64,000 bases of DNA from Homalodisca vitripennis (Eukaryota > Arthropoda > Insecta > Hemiptera > Cicadellidae), in the NCBI RefSeq assembly GCF_021130785.1, contig NW_025776796.1, positions 186,001-250,000 of the forward strand. Reading direction: 5' to 3'. How positions within the stretch are numbered: the stretch's first letter is position 1; the number at the start of each line of letters is the position of its first letter. Of the stretch, positions 1 through 11,610 are shown piece after piece. Below the pieces are notes generated by a model. That model was not told the origin of the DNA and made no database searches. It saw only the letters and a program-made list of their open reading frames with translations. The position numbers were made by a program, and so were the translations under genes.

Positions 1-1080
1 CACTATTTATTCTTATCCAAAGCAATTTACATCATAATTTTAATATCTATTTAACACAACTCAAACACTAGAACAATTCATAAAGTGAATGTATATATTT
101 GTTGATTATTTCATTCAATTTCTTTCGTATTATGTAAATTCCCTTCCTTTGTATAGGGAAGTTATTAACCTTTAGTTGTTATTAATCATCTCTGTAACAT
201 AAGAGTCCAGGTAGAATAGGTGATAAACAATTTTCAACATACCAAAGTCAATATTCATTTGTTAACTGTTTTACGTAGTTGATAAAATATATACAGCTGT
301 TTGTGAGTAGTATTTCCTCACTAATTGTTTAAAGTAACCTCTTAAGAATATTTTAAGGCTAAATATTGAATATTATTAGAACTAATATGTGCTAGCTAGC
401 TAAATTAGTATTACATTACTAATTCATGTAAAATTTTTAAAACTCAATAACTTTAATTAAATACAGTGTTATAAAGTTTTGAAAGAAAATTTAGTCTATA
501 CATTTGTATTCGTACGGTTGGTTACTAAAACCTACACTAGAGCTCTCTTCCTTTGCAGAATAGATCCAAATATCTAATTGAAGTAATAAGTAAAAAAGAT
601 GAAGAATCATACTGCATTGTCAACTTTAAATATTAACATTCTGACTGTAACAAATAATAATTAAACTTCTGTTTCATGACTAAATAGAATGAGTTTTTGT
701 CAAGAATAATGAATCTCTCTAAATCAATAGATTCACTAAAAAACTCTAGAGGTATTCGCCGTTTCAAATAAAACTGTTAAATATAAATTCATAAGTATAC
801 CTAATTTCATGTTAGTTCTAGTTTACTAATAATAATTTGCAAGCTGCATTAAATAACACAAAAGCATACAGAATTGAAATATTTCATATAATACATACGC
901 GTGTGAACCATAATGGGAAAAAAGTTTATATAAAGGTGGATGATAGTTGAATAACTGACCTTTAAGTTGGTTAGTGGATTGAGAAACTCCCTAAGGAATG
1001 CATCCTTAGTGATCAGCTTATACAGTGACGAAACCATTAAACTAAAATTATTTAATAAAATTAACATTGGAAGCTTAGAA
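1..1080 (+). repeat. Local repeat module, copy 1 (partial)
   Basis: This is a diverged copy of the module described at 33481-34560. The AAAGCAGTTTACATCC-type block is at about 13-60, the CACCAGAGCTCTCT-type block at about 530-575, and the block ending in TTTCTGTTTCATG-like sequence at about 661-693. The GGACCAGG core would lie before position 1. The short open frames here are not supported as genes. Membership rests on visual alignment of conserved blocks. Confidence 0.5.
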
Positions 1081-2400
1081 TATCGTGGGATTAGAACCCT
1101 ATAGCCAGATGTATTTCAAACCGAAAAATTGTGTTAGTGTTCCAATGAAACCAAATAAGTATAAAAAGTAGTATTTGTACACTACCCAAGTTCAGGTAAA
1201 TATTTTAATATTCTTCATGTCAAAACAGTAGCTTAAGAAATTACATTGTAATTATAATTAACGAGAAACTATTTTTTTATTATTAAGCTGGTTTATATTT
1301 AAAAATACTTAATGTCACGTTATAAAATATATTTTTTAAAGAAAATCTGGTTATATGTTCTTTTAATACGATAGAAATTTTAAAGAACTTTAAAAAAATA
1401 TTTGAAAAATTTACATCCAATTCTAATGATGAACCGAATGTACTACATTAAGTACAGTTTACATGTCTTATATGTGCAGGGAAAGCGTTGCTTTTACACT
1501 TCACCTAGATTATATAATAAAATCATGGAGGATTATTTTAAATAAACATATCCCAAATAAATGGCCTGATAGTAGTAATAAGGTGTATTTAGAAAAATAT
1601 AACCTAAGCCTCTGTTCCTAATTATACGTTATTGACGAGAATTTTTTCTTGCTCAACGGTTAAAATCGAATCTTCTTCTTTCCTAAAAAATTATAATTTA
1701 TATTTTGATAATATGATATTTATGTTATTTTTAGTTTTTAACCTTACAATAACAATTATATGTCCAATAACAATTTAAATATAACATTTTTGTATAGAAT
1801 AATACCTGGTATAAATTTGAAATAAAATTTACTTTAAACTTTATAATTCATATATCAAAAAATTATGAATCTAATAAACATGATATGTTCAACGATCAAT
1901 ATACTTGGAATATCCAGAATAAAGCTTTTTTATTAGTGACACTTACCTGTATATGTATCATATTAATTATTATTTAAAGATAATTAAAATTACAATGTAT
2001 TGTAAATTAAAAAAATTAGATACATCAAAGCAATTTTTATATTCCACGTACGTTTTATAGATGCAAAGAGACCGATTACCTACAGCGTAAAGATGTCGTA
2101 TAGAAATGTCTCAGAGCCTTTTATCTGAAAGATAATATATTTGCATTTACAATATAACATAAGACAGAAATAATTTTAAATATATATATATATATTTAAA
2201 ATTCATAAATGTCTCTATAATATGCATATGGATAGTCAATCACGTAACAAGGACCCGATTTAATGTAAATACTTATGTTTACGTAAAGAAGCAACGTTTG
2301 CAAAAGAAAAACATATGAAACACACGTAAAAAGACTACATAACATCCATGAAAACACAACAGAACAGTAAATTTAGTTTAATGGTTTTAAAATCATTCGT
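1081..2400. other. AT-rich gene-free stretch
   Basis: I see no gene, RNA or recognisable element here. A short (TA)n run lies at about 2181-2196. The stretch connects module copies 1 and 2 and may be diverged spacer of the same array. Confidence 0.4.
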
Positions 2401-2429
2401 AATGTGTGTTCTGAATACATTCAACATGC

Positions 2430-3430
2430 AGTACGCAAGAGAAACATCAGCGAGATAACGATGCGAAAACCGGAACCAAAAGCAAGACTTACATGCAAGA
2501 GTTTAGGGGTCTAAGTTTCTCGTAATCGTATCTCTTGTTACCCAAAGCAGTTTACATCCTAGTTAATCACTATTAATCACATCACAAAATACTGGAACAG
2601 TTCATATGTAATGATAATGGTGTAAATAGGATTTTTATAATTGTTTGTTTTCATTTAGTGATTTTTCTAGTTTCGTAGACGTTATTCTTAGCCAATTAAT
2701 CGTGTTTAATATTTTGTATGTAAATACTTTTTTTAATTGTTTTTAATCCTGTCTGTACCAACAAAATACGGAATGAATCGAGTCAGAATACAGTTCGCTA
2801 AGTCTCACACTCCACCTTAACACTACAGAGTTTATATTACATATTTGCTAAAAATTGAAAATTTAAGGGGAAAAAGTTTTGAGAGAAATAAGGTACCTAC
2901 TATAATGTTTGACGTCTTTACTTAGTTATCGAATTCAGCACCATAATTCTCTCTCACATTACAAGATATAACGTATAGTCTATTGAAGTGGTAAATAAAG
3001 ATAAATGCTTATATTTCCAAATCACTTTACGAATTTTACTTTTCACTGTAAACTGATAATCGTTGTATTTCCGTTTTTAAACATTTATCAGCAGAAGTTC
3101 TAAAGTTTAAGAGTGCTATTATATTGTAATAAACCATTACCATAATGACTTTAGTAAGCATCTTGGTTACCATTGTAAATTGAATGACAATATTAATAAA
3201 TCCTAGAACCCGCTAAAATAATAACGTAATAATTTAATTGCTTATGAAGTATTTTAAGTTAGGATCCTTGGGTTTTCTTAGGCGTAGTGAGGAGAGATTG
3301 GAGCGGGTAAGCATTGTACAGAAGATAGCATGGTTTTGTACAGGCCTGGGGTCATAGCTTAAACCTGGAAGAGGGAGTCTAATACTCACAATTACCAGAC
3401 CCAGGAAACCTGCCATGACATGCATTTCGT
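2430..3430 (+). repeat. Local repeat module, copy 2
   Basis: The core at about 2442-2505 is diverged (GGAACCAAAAGCAAGACTTACATG). It is followed by the TTACCCAAAGCAGTTTACAT block at about 2540-2580, a weak CTCTGTACCC-type block at about 2745-2790, and a block resembling CACCAGAGCTCTCT at about 2938-2975. The order and plus orientation match the other copies. No coding frame is shared between copies. Confidence 0.55.
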
Positions 3431-3599
3431 CAAATTTGACTTGAGGTTAAACCACAACTGAAGGTAAAAGATAAAAATTAGAAAACTTGTGAATAATACT
3501 CAACAACCGATATCGTCATGTAAATCGAGTGAAACACTATGGGAAAGACTATAGTTGTGTTAGTATTTTGTATATATTAGATTGGTGGTCTAAAAATTG

Positions 3600-3780
3600 C
3601 AGGATAGAGTGCACTCATTACCAAACAGACAATCAGGACCAGGACCAGGATCAAGACTTGCAGATGAGTTACTGTTATTGTTCAAATATCACAGTTTCCA
3701 ACGTCATCATCTCTCGTTAAGCTAACTAATGTACATCCTAGCAATTAATAATCACAGGACACGAAATGCGTAAGTAAAAT
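3600..3780 (+). repeat. Local repeat module core, copy 3
   Basis: A clear GGACCAGGACCAGGATCAAG core at about 3636-3655 precedes an AGATGAGTTACT block and a diverged TACATCCTAG block. The 63-residue frame from 3529 reads through the core as an Asp-Gln repeat. Other copies are open in different frames, so this looks like a by-product of the 6-bp repetition rather than a conserved protein. Confidence 0.55.
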
Positions 3781-4023
3781 TTAATATATGTATTTTTAAT
3801 ACTTGTATTAATCTTTGCTGAACTTATTTCTTGGACTGAAAATATTACTGTAGTTATGAAATTCTACTTATAAGTTTTACAGAAAAGGTGGTATAAATGA
3901 GTTTATGAAATTGTCAATTCCTTTACACAAAGCTTTCAGGGCCAACTGGTTTGAATGTATATTATTATAAATTATTTCTTAAATTCAGGATAATAACACT
4001 TGATAAACTATGAAATGTTAGAA

Positions 4024-4054
4024 TTTTTTAAATAGATCTAATCTATTTAAAAAA
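4024..4054. repeat. Perfect inverted repeat at the left edge of the Helitron relic
   Basis: Two perfectly complementary 14-base arms (TTTTTTAAATAGAT and its reverse complement) are separated by CTA. The repeat ends about 17 bases before the first recognisable helicase codon. It may be chance in AT-rich DNA, part of the target, or the scar of the deletion that removed the Helitron 5' part. Confidence 0.6.
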
Positions 4055-4059
4055 AGAAT

Positions 4060-6152
4060 CACTACGAACAGTGAATGGTATAGTGTGCCCAACATTTCGT
4101 GCTGCATACCAAGAGCTAAATTTACTAGAGAATGATAATCATTGGGACATGACAATTGCTGAAGCGTTTATATCTGCAAATTTAAGTCAGATACGGATAT
4201 TATTTGCTATCATTATTTCCACATGTTTTCCATCAAATCCACGTGACTTATGGAACAAATACAAGGATAAACATGGCAGAAGACATTTTACATAGGCTTC
4301 GTGTTAGTATGAGAAATCCCAAACTCGAAGCTAACGATGAGATTTATAACCAAGCTTTAGTCTTGATTGAGGACATGTGTTACCTCATGTGTAACAGTAT
4401 GTTAGTTAAATTGGGAATGCCAGCACCAAATCGCGGAATGAATGACGCATTTAATCGGGAGTTGGAGCGTGAACTTGAATATGATTCACTTGAATTAGAA
4501 CAATTAATTCAAACAAATGTACCCCTGTTGAACCCCCAACAAAAGGAAGTTTATAGTACATTAATAAAGGCAATTAGTGGTGGAAATGGCAGGTTATTAT
4601 TCTTAGATGCCCCCGGTGGAACTGGAAAGACATTCCTAATGTCATTGATTTTGGCTACTGTTCGTGCAAGATCTAATATTGCAGTAGCAGATGCTTCTTC
4701 TGGGATAGCAGCCACATTATTAGAAGGATGTCGTACGGCTCATTCAGCACTGAAACTGCCTTTGAATCTTCAAACCATTGAGCAACCAACGTGCAACACA
4801 TCAAAGAACTCAGCAATGGCAAAAGTTTTAGGAGCGTCAAAAATCATTATCTGGGACGAATGCACAATGTCCCATAAACGTGCATTGGAAGCACTTGATA
4901 GAACATTGAAAGATCTGCGCAATGACACAAGATGTTTTGGAGGCACATTAATTTTACTGTCTGGTGATTTCTGCCAAACACTGCCAGTTATTCCTAGATC
5001 GACTGCTGGTGATGAAATAAGCGCTTGCCTAAAATCATCAAATTTGTGGCGTTATGTAAAAAAACCATAGATGACTGCAAACATGAGAGTTGAATTATTA
5101 AACGATCCATCTGCTCAAAATTTTTCTAATCAGTTGTTGACTATTGGTAATGGTTGTGTTCCTGTAGACCAATAAAGTGGATTGATTTCATTTCCATCCA
5201 ATTTTTGCACCTTTATCTCAACAAAAGATGAACTAATCAGCAAAGTATTCCCAAATATCAATACTAATCACAAAAATAACAATTGGTTGAGTGAGCGAGC
5301 AATCTTGGCAGCTAAGAACAAGGATGTGGATGACTTGAACTTTTTAATTCAGAGTCAAATTGATGGTACTCTGCAAACATTTCAATCTATTGATTGCGTA
5401 ACAAATATAGATGAGGCCACTAACTATCCAACTGAATTTTTAAACTCTTTGGATGCGCCCGGCTTACCACCCCATAATTTACTTTTGAAGGTTGGTGCAG
5501 TAGTCATAATGCTTCGCAATCTAAATCAACCAAAATTATGCAATGGAACGCGTTTGGTTGTAAAAAAATTGATGATAAATGTGATTCACGCGACGATTCT
5601 TAAAGGAAAATTTAACGGTGAGGAAGTTATTATTCCAAGGATTCCGATGATTCCTACCGATATGCCTTTTGAATTTAAATGAACTCAGTTTCCGATTCGT
5701 CTTGCATTTGCCATGACGATCAATAAATCACAAAGCCAATCTTTGAGCGTTTGTGGACTAAATTTAGAAAATCCATGTTTTCTCATGGACAACTATATGT
5801 GGCATGTTCACGTGTCGGCAAACCATCTGCTTTATTCATTCTTGCACCTAATAACAAGACAAAAAATGTTGTATATCACAAGGTACTCGACTGAAGAAAG
5901 AGAGTCAATATTAATAAATTAATGTATCTGTGGCTTTGCTGCTTATTGCGATTTAAATTATTTTAGGTAACTTACGAATTGTGTTTTTTATTTAGTTTTT
6001 CTATTTACATTTCAGATTAGTTGTGAAGGAAAAAATCACATAGGACCTAATTTGATTTATTTTTTACTTTGTCTTTTATTCTGCACATTTCAAGCACCAA
6101 TGTGGATGCTGTGGTCCCTTTAAGGCGGTACGAAGTTCGCCGGGTCAGCTAG
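4060..6152 (+). mobile_element. Helitron relic, 5'-truncated, with 3' terminus
   Basis: The element holds the broken helicase and a short AT-rich 3' UTR. It ends in GCCGGGTCAGCTAG at 6139-6152, followed by T. A GGCG...CGCC hairpin (6124-6141) lies 7 bases before the terminal CTAG. A GC-rich hairpin before a CTRR end inserted 5' of T is the classical Helitron 3' signature. The 5' end (TC...) was not found and the Rep domain is absent, so the left boundary is only where helicase similarity starts. Confidence 0.8.
4071..5922 (+). pseudogene. Helitron PIF1-like helicase, broken
   Basis: This is the C-terminal helicase part of a Helitron Rep/helicase protein, an SF1 helicase used in rolling-circle transposition. 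An N-terminal piece (TFRAAYQELNLLENDNHW) is in frame 3. After a shift near 4277, frame 1 carries Walker A (DAPGGTGKT, about 4607-4633) and Walker B (IIIWDECTMSHK, about 4846-4881). Frame 1 also has a GDFCQTLPV motif, the GAVVIMLRNLN segment and the late TINKSQSQS motif (5716 on). Stops at 5068-5070, 5173-5175 and 5680-5682 interrupt it. A further shift after 5780 puts the motif normally read as [11 protein letters not shown], and the end, in another frame. No Rep (HUH) nuclease domain is visible upstream. The source protein cannot be functional, but the family assignment is secure. Confidence 0.9.
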
Positions 6153-6153
6153 T

Positions 6154-7320
6154 ATGTTAATAAAACTATAAATAATATTAAAATTCAATTTTGATGGAAT
6201 TTCAATAAAACATTTTAGTCGTGGAAATAAATGGCCCGTAATACCGCACTCAGATGAGCCACGGTTCACAGGTTAACGATACGCTTGAACTGACGTCTGC
6301 GAGATTTTAATGATGAACTTCCTTCTGCAAAATCTGCAGAGGGCCATATTTAATGACTGCAGCAATTAAAACTATTTTAAGGGAAGGAGGTAACTTGGAT
6401 AAATATGCAAATTAAATTAGGTTTCCACTGTAATTAAACTACTTTATCTTATATTTTCAAGATGTAACAATTTTAAATTTGTACTTGCACTTTATAATTG
6501 GCAATTTGTAATTTTTATGTTAGAAATTAAGTCTATTATTTCAGACGTGTTTAAGAGTAGGACTTGTAATGATCGATTAATATAAGAATAGTTTATTCAT
6601 GGAGGTATTGTATTTAACATTAATTAGTTTATTATAATTTAAAAAGAGAACGTGATGGCCTTAAAAAAATCATGAACAAAACATCAAGAGCTTTTCTGAA
6701 GTTTAAAATTAAGCGCTTAGCTAACTTGGCTTTTAACAACTCCACTCCATTACAACTACTTTTTCACATGATACGCTTTTACAAGACTACGATCAAGTTA
6801 AGATCCTTTGTATAGCATTCAGCTCCAGTTCACCTTCCTTTTAGTGCAGACTGTTTGTTTTGAGCCTCTTCGTCGCCGATTCTTTTTTGATCTCTTCAAA
6901 ATAACATTACAGGACACAGATTTCTGCACAGTTAAGTGCAGATTTAAGTTTAGGCTGCACTTAACTGTAGCTAAACTTAACATTAACGTTGAATCCATCT
7001 TTTCCACCATGGCTACTTTAAAATGCTAGAAAATTTGGTAGCTCGAACGCGGTTTGGGATTGGGTCTTAAACATGGTAGGGCATTCTAATATGTACTTAA
7101 TGAGATAATTCTAATATATCTTGACCTATATCGCATTTTATTTTGTAGTCTAGGAGTCTTAGATGTGCAAATGGCGCAAAGAGTTCGTTTTGAGCTACTT
7201 GCCGCCGACATTTTTGGATCTCTTTAGAATAACATGTCTACAGATTCAATAGTCAAGTCTGTGACAGTGTCACACTGTATAGGAGATAAACCCAGTATCC
7301 ACATTGAATACATCAATTAA
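6154..7320. other. Gene-free stretch with short repeats
   Basis: No gene is supported; the two overlapping short frames near 6808-7029 mirror an inverted repeat. A roughly 65-bp direct repeat appears near 6850-6918 and 7181-7246 (both with TTTTGAGC, GCCGA and ATCTCTT blocks). TCACATGATACGCTTTTACA near 6764-6783 recurs almost exactly at about 12806-12825, which suggests a small dispersed element. Confidence 0.45.
6928..6980. repeat. Interleaved inverted repeats (A-B-A'-B')
   Basis: ACAGTTAAGTGCAG (6928-6941) pairs with 6955-6968 with no mismatch. TTAAGTTTAG (6944-6953) pairs with 6971-6980 with no mismatch. The arms interleave rather than nest, the topology of an H-type pseudoknot. No other sign of an RNA gene was seen. 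Confidence 0.6.
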
Positions 7321-7330
7321 TTTTATATCT

Positions 7331-7333
<3 letters not shown>

Positions 7334-7372
<39 letters not shown>
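7334..7372. repeat. (TA)n microsatellite
   Basis: Uninterrupted TA dinucleotides for about 39 bases. Confidence 0.95.
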
Positions 7373-7376
<4 letters not shown>

Positions 7377-7965
7377 GTAAACATATACTATGAAATCAGT
7401 CAAAAACCACTATGATCTCATACGTGTACGCAAGAGATAACAATAGTCTAATTTTTATTCAAATAAAGATGTGTTTACCCGATAATTCCATATAGGATAA
7501 ATATATATCCTGTATAGGCAATAAATTATACATTATACGTATGAGACAAACATTAAAATATTAAAAATTAAATAGCATTTTAGATTTTATTGTAAGAAAA
7601 TACTGTTTATATTTCCATTATAGCAAAAGAGATGTAACTGTTTAGTTGAATCCCATGGTCATAATAAGAAAAGGAGTTACACAAAAGTATCATGAATTTA
7701 TATAGTATCATAAAGTGAGATTTATTAATATTAATATTCCAAACTGTATTCAACTGAAGCATAATTGTATCGGAATTACGGTATAGTTATGTCTCTATCG
7801 ATACATTTATAAAATTGTGTTTTAGTGATTTAATCGCATTTCTTTTCAAATAAGTTAGATCACGATGTAGGTTGATACATAGAAGGAAATTATTATTATT
7901 ATAAAAAATTCAATATCCCTTCCTTGTAATCGGAATTCCGGTTATCCTACACACACACACAGGAG

Positions 7966-8781
7966 GAGGGGCGGTACAATATCGCGGGCTATGACTTGTT
8001 ATTACAACCTCGGCCAGATAATCAGGCGGGCGGTGTTATCATGTACATCGACACTGACCTTTGTTACACGCACCAACTCATCCTCCTGCCCACAGCTGAG
8101 CTTGTTAATGTTGTTATTGACCTAACATTTAATTGTCACGTTTTTAAATTTTCAATATTCGGAATTTATAGACAGTGTAAGTTAACTTATAAACAGTTCA
8201 AGCCTGATTTTGAAAATATGTTAAAATTAAAAAATGATCCAACTTTGATAATAGGTGACTTAAACATATGCACATTGAAAAATAAGGGATCCGGTAAAGA
8301 TTACTTGAGCGCAGTTTCTTCTTATGGTTTTTTGAATCTGGTTAACTGTCCCACTAGAATAGATGTAGGTGTAAGTTCTTGTTTGGACCACGCACTGATA
8401 CGTAACTCCAAACCTTTGAATGTTAAATGTAATGTTGAGGAACTGGGCATTACTGACCATTATGCTCTCAGTGTTAATTTATCTGGAATCATGTATGAAA
8501 AATGCAAACATAATTTCGTCACGGTATCTAATAATGAGCTATTAAAGCGGCAACTATTATTAGCCGACTGGAGCCCAGTCATCTCCAGCCCTCATGTGAT
8601 TGATAGTGTTAAAGAATTTTTCAATATTTATGGTCAATGTTTCACAGCATCCTGTAATTTGAAAAAAATTAACAGTAAAAATAGAAGGAGGAGTGAATGG
8701 ATTACTAATGATCTGGTTTGTTTAATAAACCGTAAGAATTGTGTTTTTAAAGAATATACAAAAAAAACAGAGATAACCTAG
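7966..8781 (+). pseudogene. LINE apurinic-like endonuclease, N-truncated
   Basis: This part of the ORF2 protein nicks target DNA to prime reverse transcription. The frame is open upstream of any ATG, reading YNIAGYDLLLQPRPDNQAGG, which corresponds to the middle of the endonuclease fold. Next come AGGVIMYI, the IIGDLNIC motif (GDFN-type active-site segment), SCLDHALI and ITDHYAL (the SDH-type motif). The first catalytic Asn and Glu regions are missing. The frame ends at a TAG at 8779-8781. A run of eight A residues (8760-8767) just before it marks the point where the reading frame moves to that of the reverse transcriptase. Confidence 0.85.
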
Positions 8782-10667
8782 TTTTAAGAAATAGATTTAG
8801 AGAATTATCCAGAACAGTAACCAAACAAATTAGACGAGTAAAAAAGAGGTATTATTCCAATCTCATTGAGGCTTGTAATGGTGACTCGAAAAAATATTGG
8901 AACGTTGTAAAGAAAATTCTTAAAAGAAAGAAAAATAGTATTGATGAAATTGTTGTTGGCGATGCCGTGATGAAGGTGGGGGGTAATGAGCGCATGGTGG
9001 GGAATATTTTTAATGAGTATTTCACAAGTATAGTTTCTAAATTGAGACAGGATGAATTTGGCCAGGACCTATTTCTGGAGGATCATACGCAATATAATGT
9101 ATTGCTTAACGGGTTTCATATTCAACTCTCTGATGTGGTTAACAAGATAAATAGCATGGAAAATAAGTTTAGTTGTGGCATTGACGGTATAAATATTGTT
9201 TTAATGAAAGAAAATATTAACATATTTGCACCCGTACTTTATAACATATTTTCAAAATCACTAAGGGAGGGTATTGTTCCAGATGAGTTTAAAACTGCAG
9301 TTGTAGTCCCTGTATTTAAGTCAGGTGACGCAACGCAGGTCGGCTCTTATCGTCCTATCTCTGTTATCAGTACGTTAGCTAAAATATTAGAACCACTAAT
9401 CAAAGACCAACTGTTAAAATATTTTTGCGACAATGATTTTTTTTCGGAACACCAATTTGGTTTCTTACCAGGTAAAGGTACTGATGCAGCATTGGTTAGG
9501 CACGTCAGTGAAATTGTTGAAAATTCTGATAAGTATAAATATACTTTGGCAGTTTATTTGGATTTTAAAAAGGCGTTTGACGTGTTAGACATTGATATAC
9601 TTTTGTGTAAATTTAAGAAGTATGGGATAGGGGGAAGCGCTTTGAACTGGTTAACTTCTTTTTCTAAAGGTAGGAAGCAGTTAGTTAAAATAAATAATAT
9701 TAAAAGCGATGTTTTGGAATTGATGTATGGAACGGCACAAGGAGGAATATTGGGCCCAGTAGTATTCTTAATATTTATTAATGATTTATTAAAATTGCAA
9801 CTAAATTCTAAAATATTTGCATACGCCGATGATACGGCCCTGGTCTGCTCTGCATATAATAAAAACTCATTAAAAATTAATATTCAAGATGATCTAACCA
9901 AGATATCTAGCTGGTTAGTTGATAATAAGCTTTTGATAAATACCACAAAATCTAAATGCATTTTATTCTTTGAACAAAATAAGAGCATATTGGAACTGCA
10001 GAACGATTATAAGCTTTACTGCCACCCTCATAGTTGTTTGTATTCATGTAACTGTTCATATATCAGTATCGTGGACTCTGTCACCTACTTGGGGATGGTT
10101 GTCGACAGAGATCTGAGGTGGAATCAGCATATTGCTCAGTTGAGTGGTAAGTTGAGATCGATAAATTATTCTTTATATCATATGAGGGGTTATTTAGACA
10201 GTGAACATTTAGTCAGATTATATCACTCGTGGTTCGAAAGCACTTTAAGATACGGAATTATTATTTACGGTGGTACATACACAACAATTCTAAAAAGTAT
10301 AATTAGCTGCCAGCGAAAATCACTTCCAATAATTTTTTCCATAAATATAAGAGACAGATTAAGTTACATATTTCAAGAGAAAAATATTTTAACTTTTAAC
10401 CAAATTTATAACCAAAGCTGTTTATCATACACACATAAATATTTCAATCAATTTACTCTGAAAGTTGTCAATAGAGGGACTAGGGCCTCTCAATTTATTA
10501 AAATTCTAGTACCAAATTTAACTAAAGAAAGAAGTAGAAACCTATTTTGTTACAAGGGACCTAAAGTATTCAACAATTTCGTTGAAAATTTTGGTAACGA
10601 AATTATTTTTGCAAATAAACCCAAATTTAAAATGAAAGTCAGAGAATTTATCCTGGAACTGCCTTAA
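8763..10667 (+). pseudogene. LINE reverse transcriptase (ORF2 C-terminal part)
   Basis: This RNA-dependent DNA polymerase copies LINE RNA at the nicked target. The frame is open from 8763, well before the first ATG at 8967, so it is the continuation of the endonuclease frame after the A8 shift. Numbered from 8967, RT motifs are: GSYRPISVISTLAKILE (about 126-142), FGFLPGKGTDAALVRH (164-179), AVYLDFKKAFDVLD (195-208), GTAQGGILGPVVFLIFINDL (255-274) and the catalytic FAYADDTALV (284-293). A C-terminal LYHSWFESTLRYGIIIYGG segment follows. The 566 residues after the first ATG contain no stop, so only the A8 shift and the 5' truncation disable it. A sequencing or assembly error in the A-run is possible. 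Confidence 0.93.
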
Positions 10668-11489
10668 AGATAGTTATTCAAAATCTGTATATTATTTATA
10701 TTTAATATTGTTTTTTATATAAAGAACATTTAATTTGTTGTTTAATATTATTGTTATTGTTGTTGTATTTGTTATTTATAGTATTTATTGTTATTTAATA
10801 TTATTATTATTGTTGTATTTGTTATTTATTGTTTTTTATTGTTATTTATTGCTATACTATTATTTTATTCCCAACCATATATTATTTTAGTTGCTATGTT
10901 GATATTAATTATATTTATTTAACTTTTATGTGAACTCAGGCTCCACAACCGTTTCAATCAATGTAATACGTGTTGTTTTTTACTATATTTATTTACATGT
11001 ACATAGCTTTAGTTATTGATATTTATTATGTTTAAAAAGTAAGTAAAATTTGGAGTACAGTAGTATCAGTGCGTGGTTGGGAGGGGAGTATACTTTGGGG
11101 TTTGTTGAAGTATGGTTTGTTTACATAATTTGTTAAATGCATTAAATGTATATATTTATTATTTATTATATTATTTTTTGTCGTAAATATTTTTGTCTAA
11201 ATTTTTTGAAATTGGTATAGCACTGTAATGGATGTTTATTTATTTAACATAATGATTATTTAATGAATTCTGATGAGACTTTTGACTGCCTACGGAATGT
11301 TGTGTATCTGTGAAAACTATTTAGAAATGGTTAAGTGACACTGTTTGGACTGCCAATATTAATATAAAGCGATATTTACGATGTGCAATGTGATATCCCG
11401 CACGCGTCCTACGCGACGCTTGGGAATTTAAATAATGTAAAAATGCAAACCATTACTGAATAAAGTGTTTCTGACTTCTGACTTCTTCT

Positions 11490-11490
<1 letters not shown>

Positions 11491-11540
<50 letters not shown>

Positions 11541-11554
11541 GCGCACACACACAC

Positions 11555-11603
<49 letters not shown>

Positions 11604-11610
11604 TATATAT
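11491..11610. repeat. Compound (AC)n-(AT)n microsatellite
   Basis: An AC tract with a short GCGC interruption (11491-11556) passes into ATAC and then AT repeats. It abuts the LINE 3' tail. Confidence 0.95.

Larger units (their letters stand above)
7948..11491 (+). mobile_element. Non-LTR retrotransposon (LINE, jockey/CR1-like), 5'-truncated, between CA tracts
   Basis: The element carries an endonuclease remnant, a reverse transcriptase and an AT-rich 3' UTR (10668-11470). It ends in short tandem TTCTGAC units (about 11468-11490), a tail type seen in CR1/L2-like LINEs. The left junction is an ACACACACAC run (about 7951-7962) running directly into mid-endonuclease coding sequence, so the 5' end is truncated. 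A long (AC)n tract follows the 3' tail. CA repeats on both sides suggest insertion into a CA microsatellite. The clade is not resolved from reading alone. Confidence 0.85.

Noticed and set aside
3529..3720. Asp-Gln-rich 63-residue frame
   Set aside because: Product of the GGACCA repetition of a module core; not conserved in other copies.
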